DNA from: Verrucomicrobiales bacterium
GTDB lineage: Bacteria; Verrucomicrobiota; Verrucomicrobiia; Limisphaerales; JAQGOV01
Direction: 5' to 3'
Length of the DNA: 42,843 nucleotides
Assembly: GCA_028293425.1 (NCBI GenBank)
Contig: JAQGOV010000435.1
Location: 1 to 42,843, forward strand
Of this stretch, positions 23,432 through 32,516 are shown piece after piece; positions within the stretch are counted from its first letter, which is position 1, and each line of letters opens with the position of its first letter. The position numbers and the translations under genes are program-made. The notes under the pieces were generated by a model. It did not search any database. It saw nothing but the letters and a program-made list of their open reading frames with translations, and was not told where the DNA came from.

Positions 23432-26356
23432 ATGAAACCATTTCTTTTCCTTTTGGTGGCTTTCGCCTGCGCTGTTGCTGAGGCTGCGCCTAATCCGCTG
23501 AGGATTCTCTATCTCGGAAAAGAGGACACGGCTGCCACCAAGCATTGCCATGTGCTGATGCGAGAACTGGGGAGAGAGGCGATTTGGTTCGATTATACCG
23601 CAGACCCATCGGTTGTAACGCCCGAATGGCTGGGTAAGTTCGACGTTGTTCTCCTGGATGCGCCCAAGGCAGATTTTAAATCCCTTAGCCAAACGGATTC
23701 AAGCCGCATCGTTGCGCCCAGTTTTTCTGCTGACGAAAGGTCCTGGGCCGCGCCCGCGTTCCTGAAATCGATTCGGGAGAAACTTTTATCCGTTGCCGGG
23801 GACGCACGGCGCAAGGATTGGGAGACTTTTCTCGCGGAACGTGAACCGGAGAAACGGGAGGCGAATCCGAACATTGCCAATTACGAGAGACGCGCGCAAG
23901 CCATCAGCTTTCAGGAGCCGTTTTCGGTCAAAGGCAGCAAAGAACGCACCCAGGTGCCGGTGGACATGCATCTTGAGCTCTTCGCGTCGGAACCTGACAT
24001 CTCCAAGCCCATCGCTTTCGCGTGGGATGAACGCGGGCGGCTTTGGGTCTGCGAAACGCGCGACTATCCTCACGGGGTTATTAAGAGCGGCCAAGGCCAT
24101 GACTCCATCAAAATTTGCGAGGATACGGATGGTGACGGGCGAGCTGACAAGTTTACGGTCTTTGCGGATAACCTAAACATCCCCACCAGCCTGGTGTTTG
24201 CAAATGGCGGGGTGGTTGTTTCCCAGCCTCCCCGGATGATTTTTTTGAAAGACACGGACGGAGATGACAAGGCTGATGTGCGCGAGGTAGTCATGGAAGG
24301 CTGGGGCATTGGTGACACCCATGCCCAGGCGAACAATTTGCATTATGGATATGACAATTGGCTTTATGGCTGCGTGGGGTATTCGGGTTTTGACGGCAGC
24401 GTAGGCGGAGTCCCGAAGAGGTTCGCCCAAGGAACTTACCGATTCAAAGCAGACGGTTCGGCGTTGGAGTTCCTCCATCAGTTCTCAAACAATTCCTGGG
24501 GCCAAAGCGCCAACGAAGCTGGTGATCAATTTGGCGGCACTGCCAACGGTGCACCGATTTTCTATGGTGGCATTCCTGCTTCTGTTGCTCCGCCAGGGGC
24601 GCGTTTCATGACGGCGAAGAAGATCAATATTGAGGACAAGGTGCATACCATCACGCCCAATTATCGGCAAGTGGATGTTTTTGGTGGTTATACGGCGGCC
24701 GCTGGGAGTGCTTTTATTTACTCTGGAAACATGCCGCAGCGGCTCCAGGGCAAAGCGATGGTTTGCGAACCGACGATGAAGGTCATTACCCTGATGGATG
24801 TTCAAGCCAAGGGTGCCGGCTATGTTGCCAAGGACGGTTTCAACTTGGTCGCCAGCACCGACGAATGGATGTCGCCAGTCTTTTCCGAGGTTGGGCCAGA
24901 TGGAGCTGTCTGGTTCGCTGATTGGCAGAATTTCATTATCCAACATAATCCCACCCCGAGCGTGGAGCGCGGCGGGTACACGGCAAAAACTGGTGTTGGA
25001 GGGGCTCATGAGAATCCGTTGCGTGATCACGCTCGCGGCCGAATTTACCGACTGGTCTGGGACAAGGCGCAAAAACCAGCCATCGCCACTTTGAAGGGTG
25101 CTTCCACGTCTGAGCTGGTTAAAGCGCTATCGAATGACAATCCATTCTGGCGACTCACGGCACAACGTTTACTGGTGGAAGGCAAAAAGACGGATGCGAC
25201 TGAAAGCTTAAAAAAATCTATTGCAGCAAATACCGACTCGGTAGGTACTATCCACGCGCTGTGGACCCTCCAAGGACTTAAGCAACTGGATGAGCCTACG
25301 CATCGGTCAGCCCTAGTGGCGAAGAATCCCGCGTTGCGACGCAATGCGGTTCGGGCTCTTTCCAATGACAAGGCCAGCCAGGCATTGTTCTTTAGCTCGG
25401 GCGTCGTTAGCGATTCGGATCTCATTACGCGTCTCGCGGCGGCTGTAAAATTAGCTGAGTTTCCAACCACCCCCGAAATTCAAAACCTGGCAAAGGGTGT
25501 CATCAAAAATCCTGCATTCCACTCAGATGAATGGTTGAGCGAAGTGGCACGACTGCTGGCCAAGAAGCATCACGCTCAAGCTTATCAGGAGGGTCCGAAC
25601 CTTCTGCCGAACCCTGGCTTTGAAGAAGTTTCGGCCGATGGGCTGCCACAAGGCTGGAAACGGCGCGATTATGGGAATCGTCCTTCCAACGAAACTGCTA
25701 AATGGGAAGTTGTTTCTGGTGAAGGGAAGGTTCACGCGGGCAAGAACGCGGTGCGTTGCATCACTTTCGGTGACGCGGACACGAGCTTCTACGCAAACGT
25801 GGCTCTGAAAACGAACACAGAATATCGGCTTTCCGGTTGGGTGAAGGCTCATGGCCTCCGCGGCAAGATCAGCTTGAATGACCACGTGAATCGTTACGAA
25901 ACCGAGAAGGTAACCCGTGATTCCGATTGGACGGAAATCGAAGTCGTTTTCAACAGTGGCAAATCCACCAACAGCAGCATCAATATTCTGGATGTGGCGA
26001 AGGGGGACGGATACTGGGATGACGTAAAGCTCTGCGAACTCCTGCCGGAGGAAGAAATCGCCGCCAAAGACATCGTCGGTGTCGCAAAAAACGGTGAAAA
26101 CATTTTTTGGAACCACACCGCCCGTTGCGTGCTTTGTCATTCGCTAAAGGGTCAGGGCAGCACGGTTGGACCGGCCTTGGATGGAATCGCGACTCGCCAG
26201 AGCGCCGCTTATATTAAAGAAAGCTTGCTGGAGCCGAGTAAAGTCCTCGCAAAAGGGTTTGAAGGAATTGGCCTCTCCCCGATGCCGCCGATGGGAGACA
26301 TCTTCAACGCGCAGGAGCTGGCTGACATCCAGGCCTACCTGCAGACGTTGAAATGA
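23432..26356 (+). CDS. PVC-type membrane-bound dehydrogenase with cytochrome c domain
   Basis: 974 residues with a signal peptide (MKPFLFLLVAFACAVAEA). Domains in order: an N-terminal alpha/beta part like a ThuA-type domain (about 20-125, RILYLGKEDTAAT); a six-bladed propeller dehydrogenase domain (about 165-545) with DTDGDGRADKFTVFAD, DTDGDDKADVRE and NNLHYGYDNWLYG; a HEAT-like helical part (about 555-705); a carbohydrate-binding-type sandwich (about 715-875, LLPNPGFEEVSADGLPQGW); and a cytochrome c domain with CVLCH near 899 and a Met in the SPMPPMGDIF segment. Such proteins, typical of the Planctomycetes-Verrucomicrobia group, probably oxidise sugars or alcohols and pass electrons to haem c. 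Substrate unknown. The stop abuts the convergent coxD stop with no gap. Confidence 0.88.
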   Translation: MKPFLFLLVAFACAVAEAAPNPLRILYLGKEDTAATKHCHVLMRELGREAIWFDYTADPSVVTPEWLGKFDVVLLDAPKADFKSLSQTDSSRIVAPSFSADERSWAAPAFLKSIREKLLSVAGDARRKDWETFLAEREPEKREANPNIANYERRAQAISFQEPFSVKGSKERTQVPVDMHLELFASEPDISKPIAFAWDERGRLWVCETRDYPHGVIKSGQGHDSIKICEDTDGDGRADKFTVFADNLNIPTSLVFANGGVVVSQPPRMIFLKDTDGDDKADVREVVMEGWGIGDTHAQANNLHYGYDNWLYGCVGYSGFDGSVGGVPKRFAQGTYRFKADGSALEFLHQFSNNSWGQSANEAGDQFGGTANGAPIFYGGIPASVAPPGARFMTAKKINIEDKVHTITPNYRQVDVFGGYTAAAGSAFIYSGNMPQRLQGKAMVCEPTMKVITLMDVQAKGAGYVAKDGFNLVASTDEWMSPVFSEVGPDGAVWFADWQNFIIQHNPTPSVERGGYTAKTGVGGAHENPLRDHARGRIYRLVWDKAQKPAIATLKGASTSELVKALSNDNPFWRLTAQRLLVEGKKTDATESLKKSIAANTDSVGTIHALWTLQGLKQLDEPTHRSALVAKNPALRRNAVRALSNDKASQALFFSSGVVSDSDLITRLAAAVKLAEFPTTPEIQNLAKGVIKNPAFHSDEWLSEVARLLAKKHHAQAYQEGPNLLPNPGFEEVSADGLPQGWKRRDYGNRPSNETAKWEVVSGEGKVHAGKNAVRCITFGDADTSFYANVALKTNTEYRLSGWVKAHGLRGKISLNDHVNRYETEKVTRDSDWTEIEVVFNSGKSTNSSINILDVAKGDGYWDDVKLCELLPEEEIAAKDIVGVAKNGENIFWNHTARCVLCHSLKGQGSTVGPALDGIATRQSAAYIKESLLEPSKVLAKGFEGIGLSPMPPMGDIFNAQELADIQAYLQTLK

Positions 26357-26647
26357 TCACTCCACGGGCATTCCTCGGGCAAAGTAATCACTGAGCGTTA
26401 GCACAAGCATGAAGCCCAGCCAGAGGAAGCCGGCCATCGCGAATAGCCAGGTCAACCGGCTGCTGAATTTCACATGCATGAAGTAAAGAATGATCAGTAG
26501 CATCTTGAGCGCGGCCACCGCCAGGGCGACTGCCACGTTGAACGGGCTTAGGTTCAGCTCCGCCAGCCCGAGCGTTAAAAACAGCAGCACCATCAGGATG
26601 GCCCACACCAGCAGATAAGTTTTGATGGAAACGATGTGCGAGCTCAT
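26357..26647 (-). CDS. coxD: Cytochrome c oxidase subunit IV
   Basis: The start is the ATG at 26647, which overlaps the coxC stop as ATGA; the much longer open frame upstream is coxC in another frame. The 96-residue protein has three hydrophobic helices (about 10-29, 37-56 and 66-86) and the LLIILYFMHVKFSSRLTWLF segment that marks the bacterial subunit IV (PF03626). It stabilises the oxidase core and has no cofactor. It is the last gene of the respiratory operon and ends exactly where the convergent PVC cytochrome gene ends. Confidence 0.88.
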   Translation of the reverse strand: MSSHIVSIKTYLLVWAILMVLLFLTLGLAELNLSPFNVAVALAVAALKMLLIILYFMHVKFSSRLTWLFAMAGFLWLGFMLVLTLSDYFARGMPVE

Positions 26648-27288
26648 GAGATGTGGCGGTTGATCAGGTAGAGCAGCGGGTAAAGAAACACCCAAACAAT
26701 ATCGACGAAGTGCCAGTAAAGGCCGCTCATTTCCATGGGGGAGTAGTATTCGCCGGTGAACGGTTCGCGCCAGGAGAGCCAGGCGATGACGCTGAGGATG
26801 CCGATGCCGATGATGACATGCAAGGCATGGAGGCCGGTCATGAGCCAGTAGTAGAGCAGGAATAACTCGGTCTGGCGGCCCAGGGAATGGTCGAAACCGG
26901 GGCCAGGGAGGAGGTGTTCGTGAATGTGCTGGGAATATTCGAGGCCTTTGATAACGAGGAAGCCGAAGGCAAAAGCAATGGTGAGCAAGAGCCAGCCAAG
27001 CTGGGCTTTGGCCTTGCCCAATTGAGCGGCGCGGACGGCCAAGGCCATGGCCAGGCTGCTGGTGAGCAGCACGGCTGTGTTGAGCGTGCCGAGCAAAAGG
27101 TTGTTGTGGTTGCTCCCGACCGCGAAAGCGTGCGGGTACAAGTAGCGGTAAACCGTGTAACTGGTGAACAGGCCGCCGAAGAAGAGAACCTCCGTGGCCA
27201 GAAAGCACCACAGGCCGAGCCGAGCGGTATCGTGTTGTTGCTCCAGGGTTTCAAACTGCGCCGCTGGAAAAGCTCTACCGCCGTTCAT
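26644..27288 (-). CDS. coxC: Cytochrome c oxidase subunit III
   Basis: I take the ATG at 27288 ([20 protein letters not shown]); the 78 extra residues of the longer frame are coxA read in another frame. The 214-residue protein has five helices and family signatures: [45 protein letters not shown] and the final [20 protein letters not shown]. The five-helix form is usual for caa3-type and quinol oxidases; mitochondrial-type subunit III has seven. It overlaps coxA by 14 bases upstream and coxD by 4 bases downstream. Subunit III supports proton uptake into the D-channel of subunit I. Confidence 0.92.
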   Translation of the reverse strand: MNGGRAFPAAQFETLEQQHDTARLGLWCFLATEVLFFGGLFTSYTVYRYLYPHAFAVGSNHNNLLLGTLNTAVLLTSSLAMALAVRAAQLGKAKAQLGWLLLTIAFAFGFLVIKGLEYSQHIHEHLLPGPGFDHSLGRQTELFLLYYWLMTGLHALHVIIGIGILSVIAWLSWREPFTGEYYSPMEMSGLYWHFVDIVWVFLYPLLYLINRHIS

Positions 27289-28942
27289 GCTTTGCCTCCG
27301 CTTCTTCAAGTTCCGGGTTGTAGTCGTAGGGGCCGCGATCCACCACTGGTGTTTCGTGGAAATTATGGACGGGCGGCGGGGAAGGGGTCTGCCACTCCAG
27401 GCCCGTGGCGTTCCAGGGATTGGCGCTCGCCCTGCGGCCATGATAGAGGGACCAGATGAGGTAGATGCAGGGGAGAAGGTAGCCGACTCCGAGAATGCTG
27501 GCTCCGGCCGTGGAAAGAACATGATAAATCTGGAACTCGGCGGGGTAAGTGTGATAGCGCCGCGGCATTCCCAGATAGCCCATCACAAATTGAGGAAAGA
27601 AAGTGAGGTTAAAGCCAATGAATGTAACCAGGGCGGCAAGCTGGCCTAGTTTCTCAGGGTACATCCTCCCAGTAATTTTTGGCCACCAATAATGGAGACC
27701 TCCCATAAAGCCCAGGACCATGCCGCCGACCATGATGTAGTGGAAGTGAGCGACCACGAAATAGGTGTCATGGACGTGCACATCCACACCAAGCGACGCC
27801 ACGAAAAGGCCGGTCAGGCCGCCAAGGGTGAATAGCCCGATAAAGCCGAGGGCATAGAGCATCGGAGTCTCGAAAGAGATGGACCCGCGGTAAAGGGTGG
27901 CCGTCCAATTGAAGATTTTGATAGCGGAAGGAATGGCCACAATAAACGAGAGAATGGAAAAAATGAACCCCGCATAGGCGGACTGCCCGCTGACGAACAT
28001 GTGGTGACCCCAGACCAGAAAACCAATCACCGCGATGGCCACGCTGGAATAGGCGACGAATTTATAGCCAAAGATTTTGTTCCGGGAAAAACAGGGGATG
28101 GTTTCGCTGACCACACCCATGCCCGGGAGAATCATGATGTAAACGGCGGGGTGAGAATAGAACCAGAACAGGTGCTGGAAGAGAATGGGATCGCCTCCCA
28201 GCTTTGGATTGAAAATGCCCACCCCCCAGAGTCGTTCGACGGCGAGGAGGGCGAGGGTAATGGCCAGCACGGGCGTGGCCAGGACCAGGATGAGGCTGGT
28301 CGAGTAAAGAGACCAGATGAAGAGGGGCAGACGATACCAGGTGAGGCCCGGGGCGCGCATCGTGTGAACCGTGATTATAAAATTCAGGCCGGTCAGAATG
28401 GAGCCGAAGCCGGAAATGAACACACCGGTGACCATGGTGATTACCTGGCCGTTCGCAAAGGCACTGCTGTAGGGAGTGTAGAAAGTCCAGCCGGTGTCCA
28501 CGCCTCCTTTAATCAGAGAGAACAAGGTGAAGGCTCCGCCAATGATAAACAAATACCAGCTCAGCAGGTTGAGCTTTGGAAAGGCCACATCCCGGGCTCC
28601 AACCATCATGGGGATGACAAAATTTCCGAGAACGTTCGGGATGGAAGGGATAAGGAAAAACCAGACCATCAAGACGCCATGCAAAGTGAACAGGCGGTTG
28701 TAGGTTTCAGAGGTGACGAGGTCTCCTGCCGGGGTAAGCAGCTCGATGCGCATCAACGCTGCGGCCACCGCGGCAATGGCGAAGAAGAAAATGATGGTGA
28801 AGAGGTAGAGCAGGCCGATGCGCTTATGGTCGGTGGTGAGCAGCCAGGAACGGAGCGTATGGCCTGCTGACAGATAATTCTCCTCTGTTTCCCGAGGGCC
28901 GGGGCCGGTTTTGGAAGTTTCGGCGGTTTCGACAGCATTCAT
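27275..28942 (-). CDS. coxA: Cytochrome c oxidase subunit I, A2 type (caa3)
   Basis: 555 residues, twelve helices. Haem a ligands are His88 (TLHG) and His401; haem a3 ligand is His399 (VVAHFHY); copper B ligands are His264, His313 and His314, with cross-link Tyr268. The helix-VI motif is [17 protein letters not shown] (260-276). The proton-channel Glu of A1 enzymes (GHPEVY) is Ala267 here, with Tyr262-Ser263 in place, which defines the A2 type known from Rhodothermus and Thermus caa3 oxidases. K-channel Lys342 (SAIKIFNW) and D-channel Asp118 and Asn125 are kept. It should reduce oxygen to water and pump protons. It overlaps coxB by 4 bases and coxC by 14. Confidence 0.96.
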   Translation of the reverse strand: MNAVETAETSKTGPGPRETEENYLSAGHTLRSWLLTTDHKRIGLLYLFTIIFFFAIAAVAAALMRIELLTPAGDLVTSETYNRLFTLHGVLMVWFFLIPSIPNVLGNFVIPMMVGARDVAFPKLNLLSWYLFIIGGAFTLFSLIKGGVDTGWTFYTPYSSAFANGQVITMVTGVFISGFGSILTGLNFIITVHTMRAPGLTWYRLPLFIWSLYSTSLILVLATPVLAITLALLAVERLWGVGIFNPKLGGDPILFQHLFWFYSHPAVYIMILPGMGVVSETIPCFSRNKIFGYKFVAYSSVAIAVIGFLVWGHHMFVSGQSAYAGFIFSILSFIVAIPSAIKIFNWTATLYRGSISFETPMLYALGFIGLFTLGGLTGLFVASLGVDVHVHDTYFVVAHFHYIMVGGMVLGFMGGLHYWWPKITGRMYPEKLGQLAALVTFIGFNLTFFPQFVMGYLGMPRRYHTYPAEFQIYHVLSTAGASILGVGYLLPCIYLIWSLYHGRRASANPWNATGLEWQTPSPPPVHNFHETPVVDRGPYDYNPELEEAEAKHERR

Positions 28943-29883
28943 GGAGATCTCTCCTGCGGTTTTGCCCCGAGGCTTTTGATATATGCGATGAGTTCGAGCA
29001 ATTCCTCCTCGGAAACTCTCCCGGCAAAGGTGGGCATGAGTGGTTCGTAACCCGCAGCAACCTGGGACTGAGGCAGCAGGATGGAATCCCGGATATAACC
29101 TTCATCCGCCTTTACAATCTGTCCGTTTGCCAACGGAACGATTCTCCCGTACAGCCCTTCCAGGCGCGGAGCTCGGATTTGGGCATTTCCCATGTGGCAG
29201 CCGCTGCAGCCCAACTCGCGGAAGAGGCGCTCCCCCGATTGAGCCAGGCTCTCACTCGGTCTGCCCGAGACGAGCCAGTTTTCGAAATCCTGTGGTTTCA
29301 TTACTACCACCCTTCCAATCATTTTGGAATGGGCGGTGCCGCAGTATTCCGCGCAGAAGAGGTGATACACTCCTTCCTTCGTGGGTGTGAACCACTCGCC
29401 GAAATAATGTCCCGGCACGACGTCCTGCTTGATGCGAAAGGCGGGCAGGTAAAAACTGTGGATCACATCCTGGGAAGCCAGCGTGAGCTTGATCGGGCGG
29501 CCAACGGGCACATGCAATTCGTTAATCTCGCGGTTGCCTTCAGGATGCTGAACCTTCCACATCCACTGTTTGCCGACGACGTTGATTTCGCGAGCGCCCG
29601 AAGGCGCATGAGCCATGCTGTAGTAGATGCCCGCCGACCAGTAAAAAATGCCGAGCAGCAACGCCAGCGGCAGAAGCGTCCACGTGAGCTCAATCTGCAG
29701 GGTTGGCAGCCGCACCGGGGCACGATTGGCGGGATGTCCTCGACGGTACTTAAAGAGGAAGACAGCCATGGGCACAAAGATCAGGAGCATGAAGAGAACA
29801 CTCAGGCCCACCAAAAACCAAAAGAGCGCATCGACCCTTGGAGAAAGGGTTGAGGCTGAGGGTGGCACGAGCGGGAATTTCAT
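28939..29883 (-). CDS. coxB: Cytochrome c oxidase subunit II fused to cytochrome c
   Basis: 314 residues. Two membrane helices (about 18-45 and 66-88) are followed by the CuA domain with all ligands: His142, Cys177, Glu179, Cys181, His185 and Met188 ([12 protein letters not shown]). After it comes a cytochrome c domain with CSGCH (226-230) and a likely Met ligand in EPLMPTF. This fused form is the hallmark of caa3 oxidases and takes electrons straight from a membrane donor, here most likely the ActE haem of alternative complex III. The start overlaps the SCO stop as ATGA, and the stop overlaps the coxA start in the same way. Confidence 0.95.
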   Translation of the reverse strand: MKFPLVPPSASTLSPRVDALFWFLVGLSVLFMLLIFVPMAVFLFKYRRGHPANRAPVRLPTLQIELTWTLLPLALLLGIFYWSAGIYYSMAHAPSGAREINVVGKQWMWKVQHPEGNREINELHVPVGRPIKLTLASQDVIHSFYLPAFRIKQDVVPGHYFGEWFTPTKEGVYHLFCAEYCGTAHSKMIGRVVVMKPQDFENWLVSGRPSESLAQSGERLFRELGCSGCHMGNAQIRAPRLEGLYGRIVPLANGQIVKADEGYIRDSILLPQSQVAAGYEPLMPTFAGRVSEEELLELIAYIKSLGAKPQERSP

Positions 29884-30878
29884 GGTGCCGGCATTTCCTG
29901 TTTGCGAGCTTCCAAGGTGCTACGCGTGTTGGTGGTGAGGCTGGGCTCCTTCCTGCGAGCAGCCTTGAAAATCAGAGCCGCAATGCCGCTGAGAGTTAAC
30001 AGGCCGAACACCCGCACCAAGGCCATAATGGTTGCGCCATATTTGCCGGTGATGGGGTTGTAATGAAAACAGAGCATGAGCAGGTCCTGAATGGGAGAGC
30101 TGATCTGCTTTTTGGAGGCGGCAGCAAGGGCATCGTTGAGTTCTGAAGGAGAATAGCTCACGCCAAAAAGGTATTTGGAGATTCTTCCCTCGGGGGTCAG
30201 AACAAGGATGCCGGCCGGGTGTGCATATTGTTTGGAAGCAGCTTCGTAGGCGTAAGGAAATCCAGCCGCCTTTGAAAGTTGAGCAATGGACAGCTGTTCT
30301 CCGGTGAGGAAATGCCAGCCGCTTTCGGAGCCGGGACGATCATAATGCCGCAGATAAGAGGCGCGCTTGGCGGCGGCGAGATGAGGTGTTTCGCCTGGAT
30401 CAATGCTCACGAAAACGAGGTCGAAATCCTTCCCGACCGTGCGCTTCAAGTCGTTTAGCCCGTTCAGCAGACCGTTCAGCACCGCGGTGCACAACATGGG
30501 ACATTCGTAGTAGCCGAAGACCAGAATGGCTGGTTTATCATGAAGGCAATCCCGGAAGTGAATGGAATGTCCGCTTTCATCCTGGAACATGAGATCGAGC
30601 GGCAGGATGCTATTTAGATTCTGCTGAAATTTGAGAGAAGCGAGTGTCTCGGGTTGAAGCACATCCGACTGCCTGGCGTATGTTGAAAAGCAGGAGAAAA
30701 GAAAAAAAAGCAGCAGGCAGATGGAAGCACGATGCCGAATCCATTGGGCCAGCGGTTTGCGCCTAGATTGGAAGCGTTTGCTTTGGAACCGGTGGGTTGG
30801 GGAGCGTAGAATGACTCTTCTTTGGGTGGATTCGTGCTCCTGCGTCACGGGCGTTCCCGATGTCTTGGTGCTGTTCAT
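29880..30878 (-). CDS. SCO1/SenC-family copper chaperone with C-terminal membrane helix
   Basis: 332 residues. A long basic N-terminus (1-50) precedes one hydrophobic anchor (51-65). The thioredoxin-like domain carries the copper motif CPMLC (126-130), the SIDPGETP segment (158-165) and the metal ligand His220 (YAHPAGI). A second hydrophobic helix lies at about 287-305 near the C-terminus, which classical SCO proteins lack but which occurs in members found beside alternative complex III. SCO proteins deliver copper to the CuA site of subunit II, and coxB is the next gene, overlapping by 4 bases. The true start may be internal, but the ATG at 30878 overlaps the upstream stop by 4 bases and I keep it. 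Confidence 0.9.
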   Translation of the reverse strand: MNSTKTSGTPVTQEHESTQRRVILRSPTHRFQSKRFQSRRKPLAQWIRHRASICLLLFFLFSCFSTYARQSDVLQPETLASLKFQQNLNSILPLDLMFQDESGHSIHFRDCLHDKPAILVFGYYECPMLCTAVLNGLLNGLNDLKRTVGKDFDLVFVSIDPGETPHLAAAKRASYLRHYDRPGSESGWHFLTGEQLSIAQLSKAAGFPYAYEAASKQYAHPAGILVLTPEGRISKYLFGVSYSPSELNDALAAASKKQISSPIQDLLMLCFHYNPITGKYGATIMALVRVFGLLTLSGIAALIFKAARRKEPSLTTNTRSTLEARKQEMPAP

Positions 30879-31357
30879 TTCCTTAGAGCGCGGTCCCGGA
30901 TCAGATCCAGGGGCGATTTTCCTTTCTCATCTGCATTGGTGCGCCCGGCGGGCAAGCCTCGCTGCGCGACAATTTCCATGGCGCGTCGAATGGGGATCCG
31001 GACGATCCCGGAGGTTTGATTAACCCAGCCATAGGTGGTTAGTTCCCCTTCCTCCTTGGCACGAAAGGCTTCCATATCCGCAGGTGGTGATAGTTGCAGG
31101 CGTGGCTCAGGAAAAGTCGGAACCGTTCGGGCCACCGCCGACCTGATCTGCTGCTGGCTTCGAAGTCCTTTTTCCCTGAGTTCCCTCTTTTTAAATTGCA
31201 GTTCCATGAAGTAGAGCGCCACGTGAATCAACAGCGCGGTCGCGAGCAGGATGCCCACAAAAATCAGCACCGCCCGGATGTTGACATCCGTGCCTTCCAC
31301 CTCGGGCGTGGGCTTTTCGGGCACTCCCTGCGGGTTGGCGCTAGTGTGCGTGTTCAT
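30875..31357 (-). CDS. Unknown single-helix membrane protein of the act-cox operon
   Basis: 160 residues, not assigned to a named family. One membrane helix lies at about 28-50 (VLIFVGILLATALLIHVALY) after a Pro/Thr-rich N-terminus. The outer part has a charged helix and then the conserved-looking segment YGWVNQTSGIVRIPIRRAME (about 109-128), followed by the end LPAGRTNADEKGKSPLDLIR. I recall similar small proteins with a YGW-x-G-IVRIPI stretch beside cytochrome oxidase clusters in Acidobacteria and Planctomycetes, but the function is not known to me. The position between actF and the copper chaperone, with overlaps of 17 and 4 bases, suggests assembly or a bridge between the two complexes. 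It is encoded in step with the operon and is certainly not a shadow. Confidence 0.8.
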   Translation of the reverse strand: MNTHTSANPQGVPEKPTPEVEGTDVNIRAVLIFVGILLATALLIHVALYFMELQFKKRELREKGLRSQQQIRSAVARTVPTFPEPRLQLSPPADMEAFRAKEEGELTTYGWVNQTSGIVRIPIRRAMEIVAQRGLPAGRTNADEKGKSPLDLIRDRALRK

Positions 31358-32516
31358 GCAAAACGGAAAACTGCAAACCCGGGTCCTGCTGGGGCAGGAG
31401 AGGAGCTTTCTTCAATTGCCACAAAAACAATGCGATCCAAAGTCCGCCGACACCGATGGGGGCGGCGAAATGCATCCAATGCAGATGAATTCCCCGTTTT
31501 TCAAAGGAAGGCGTCACCAGCCAGTAAACGTTGACCACGTGAGCGCTGAAAACCATGACGGCGAGCAGACTGAGAGGACGCAAACTCATCTTGGCCGTGC
31601 GGAAGAGGAGGATAAAAAAGGGAATAAAGAAGTGGAACAAGGCCAGAAAGATGACTATCCATTTCCAAGCTCCGCTGCTTCGGTGCACATACCATTCGAT
31701 CTCGTGGGGCAGATTGCCGGACCAGATGATGAGCCACTGCGAGAATGAGACGTAGGTCCAAAACATGACAAACGCGAGCATCAGGTTGCCCAAATGGTGC
31801 AATGGCTTGACGGTGGTAACTTCGGAGATGGAAGTTTCCTTTTGGAAAAAGGCCAGCACGAGAATGGCAAAGGCGATGGTGGTGAGTATTTGGCCGATCA
31901 GGATGATCACGGGAAAAATGGTGGAATACCAATCGGCTTCCAGCGACATGATCCAGTCGATATAAACGAAAGTCGCGGTGACGGGATAAAGGACAATGCC
32001 GGGGCCGCTTAATGTCCTCAGGCGAATGGTGGGCTCTGGAGCAGGAGTTTGGTCCTGTTGCCAGGACCATTTCCTCAGGAAATGGACGGTAACAATCCAG
32101 ATGAGGAAGAAAATGGCCGTTCGCAGGATGAAGCCTGTGGGATTCATATAAAGGTGTTTCTGCTGCAGAACTTCGTTGTGAGCTACCTCCTCTGGACGGG
32201 CCCATGGATAAAGCTCGCGCAAGCCAAAAACGAGAGGAATGAATAGCAGGGCCATCCAGGGAATGGTCCGGGTGCCTGCTTCCAGGAAACGTCGGACCGG
32301 ATAACCCCAGCGTCCTCCCGTCAGGTAATGCAACATGAGGACCTCAAGGCAGCCGAGGGCCAGGCCCAGCCAGAAAAGGTATCCAAAGAGGTAAGCAGAA
32401 AAGAATGTCCTGTTCCCAAGGAGCCAGCCAGCGAAGCAGGCGCCGATCCCCAGAATGCCCACTGCCAGCGCGAGCCATCGCACCTGGCGCAACCTGGAAT
32501 CAAATTGAGCACTCAC
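31341..32516 (-). CDS. actF: Alternative complex III membrane subunit ActF
   Basis: 391 residues, about ten membrane helices, GTG start overlapping the actE stop by 4 bases. Typical segments are GTRTIPWMALLFIPLVFGLR, HNEVLQQKHLYMNPTGFILR, FVYIDWIMSLEADWYSTIFP, FVMFWTYVSFSQWLIIWSGN and HAVVNVYWLV-like AHVVNVYWLVTPSF. ActF is the second large membrane subunit of the quinol:cytochrome c oxidoreductase that replaces the bc1 complex; it is related in fold to ActC. A quinol-binding role has been proposed for ActC/ActF. It overlaps the unknown membrane protein gene by 17 bases downstream. Confidence 0.93.
   Translation of the reverse strand: MSAQFDSRLRQVRWLALAVGILGIGACFAGWLLGNRTFFSAYLFGYLFWLGLALGCLEVLMLHYLTGGRWGYPVRRFLEAGTRTIPWMALLFIPLVFGLRELYPWARPEEVAHNEVLQQKHLYMNPTGFILRTAIFFLIWIVTVHFLRKWSWQQDQTPAPEPTIRLRTLSGPGIVLYPVTATFVYIDWIMSLEADWYSTIFPVIILIGQILTTIAFAILVLAFFQKETSISEVTTVKPLHHLGNLMLAFVMFWTYVSFSQWLIIWSGNLPHEIEWYVHRSSGAWKWIVIFLALFHFFIPFFILLFRTAKMSLRPLSLLAVMVFSAHVVNVYWLVTPSFEKRGIHLHWMHFAAPIGVGGLWIALFLWQLKKAPLLPQQDPGLQFSVLHEHAH

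Noticed and set aside
26887-27459. A 190-codon plus-strand frame antisense to coxC and the end of coxA
   Set aside because: It covers two certain genes, has no motif and no ribosome site.
27895-27930. Apparent loss of the K-channel lysine in coxA because FETPML replaces FKTPML
   Set aside because: Counting back from the haem ligands shows the functional lysine is the one in SAIKIFNW (Lys342), which is present.
28001-28870. A 289-codon open frame on the plus strand, antisense to coxA
   Set aside because: It mirrors membrane codons of subunit I and gives a Glu/Gly/Asp/His-rich nonsense product; no start site or motif supports it.
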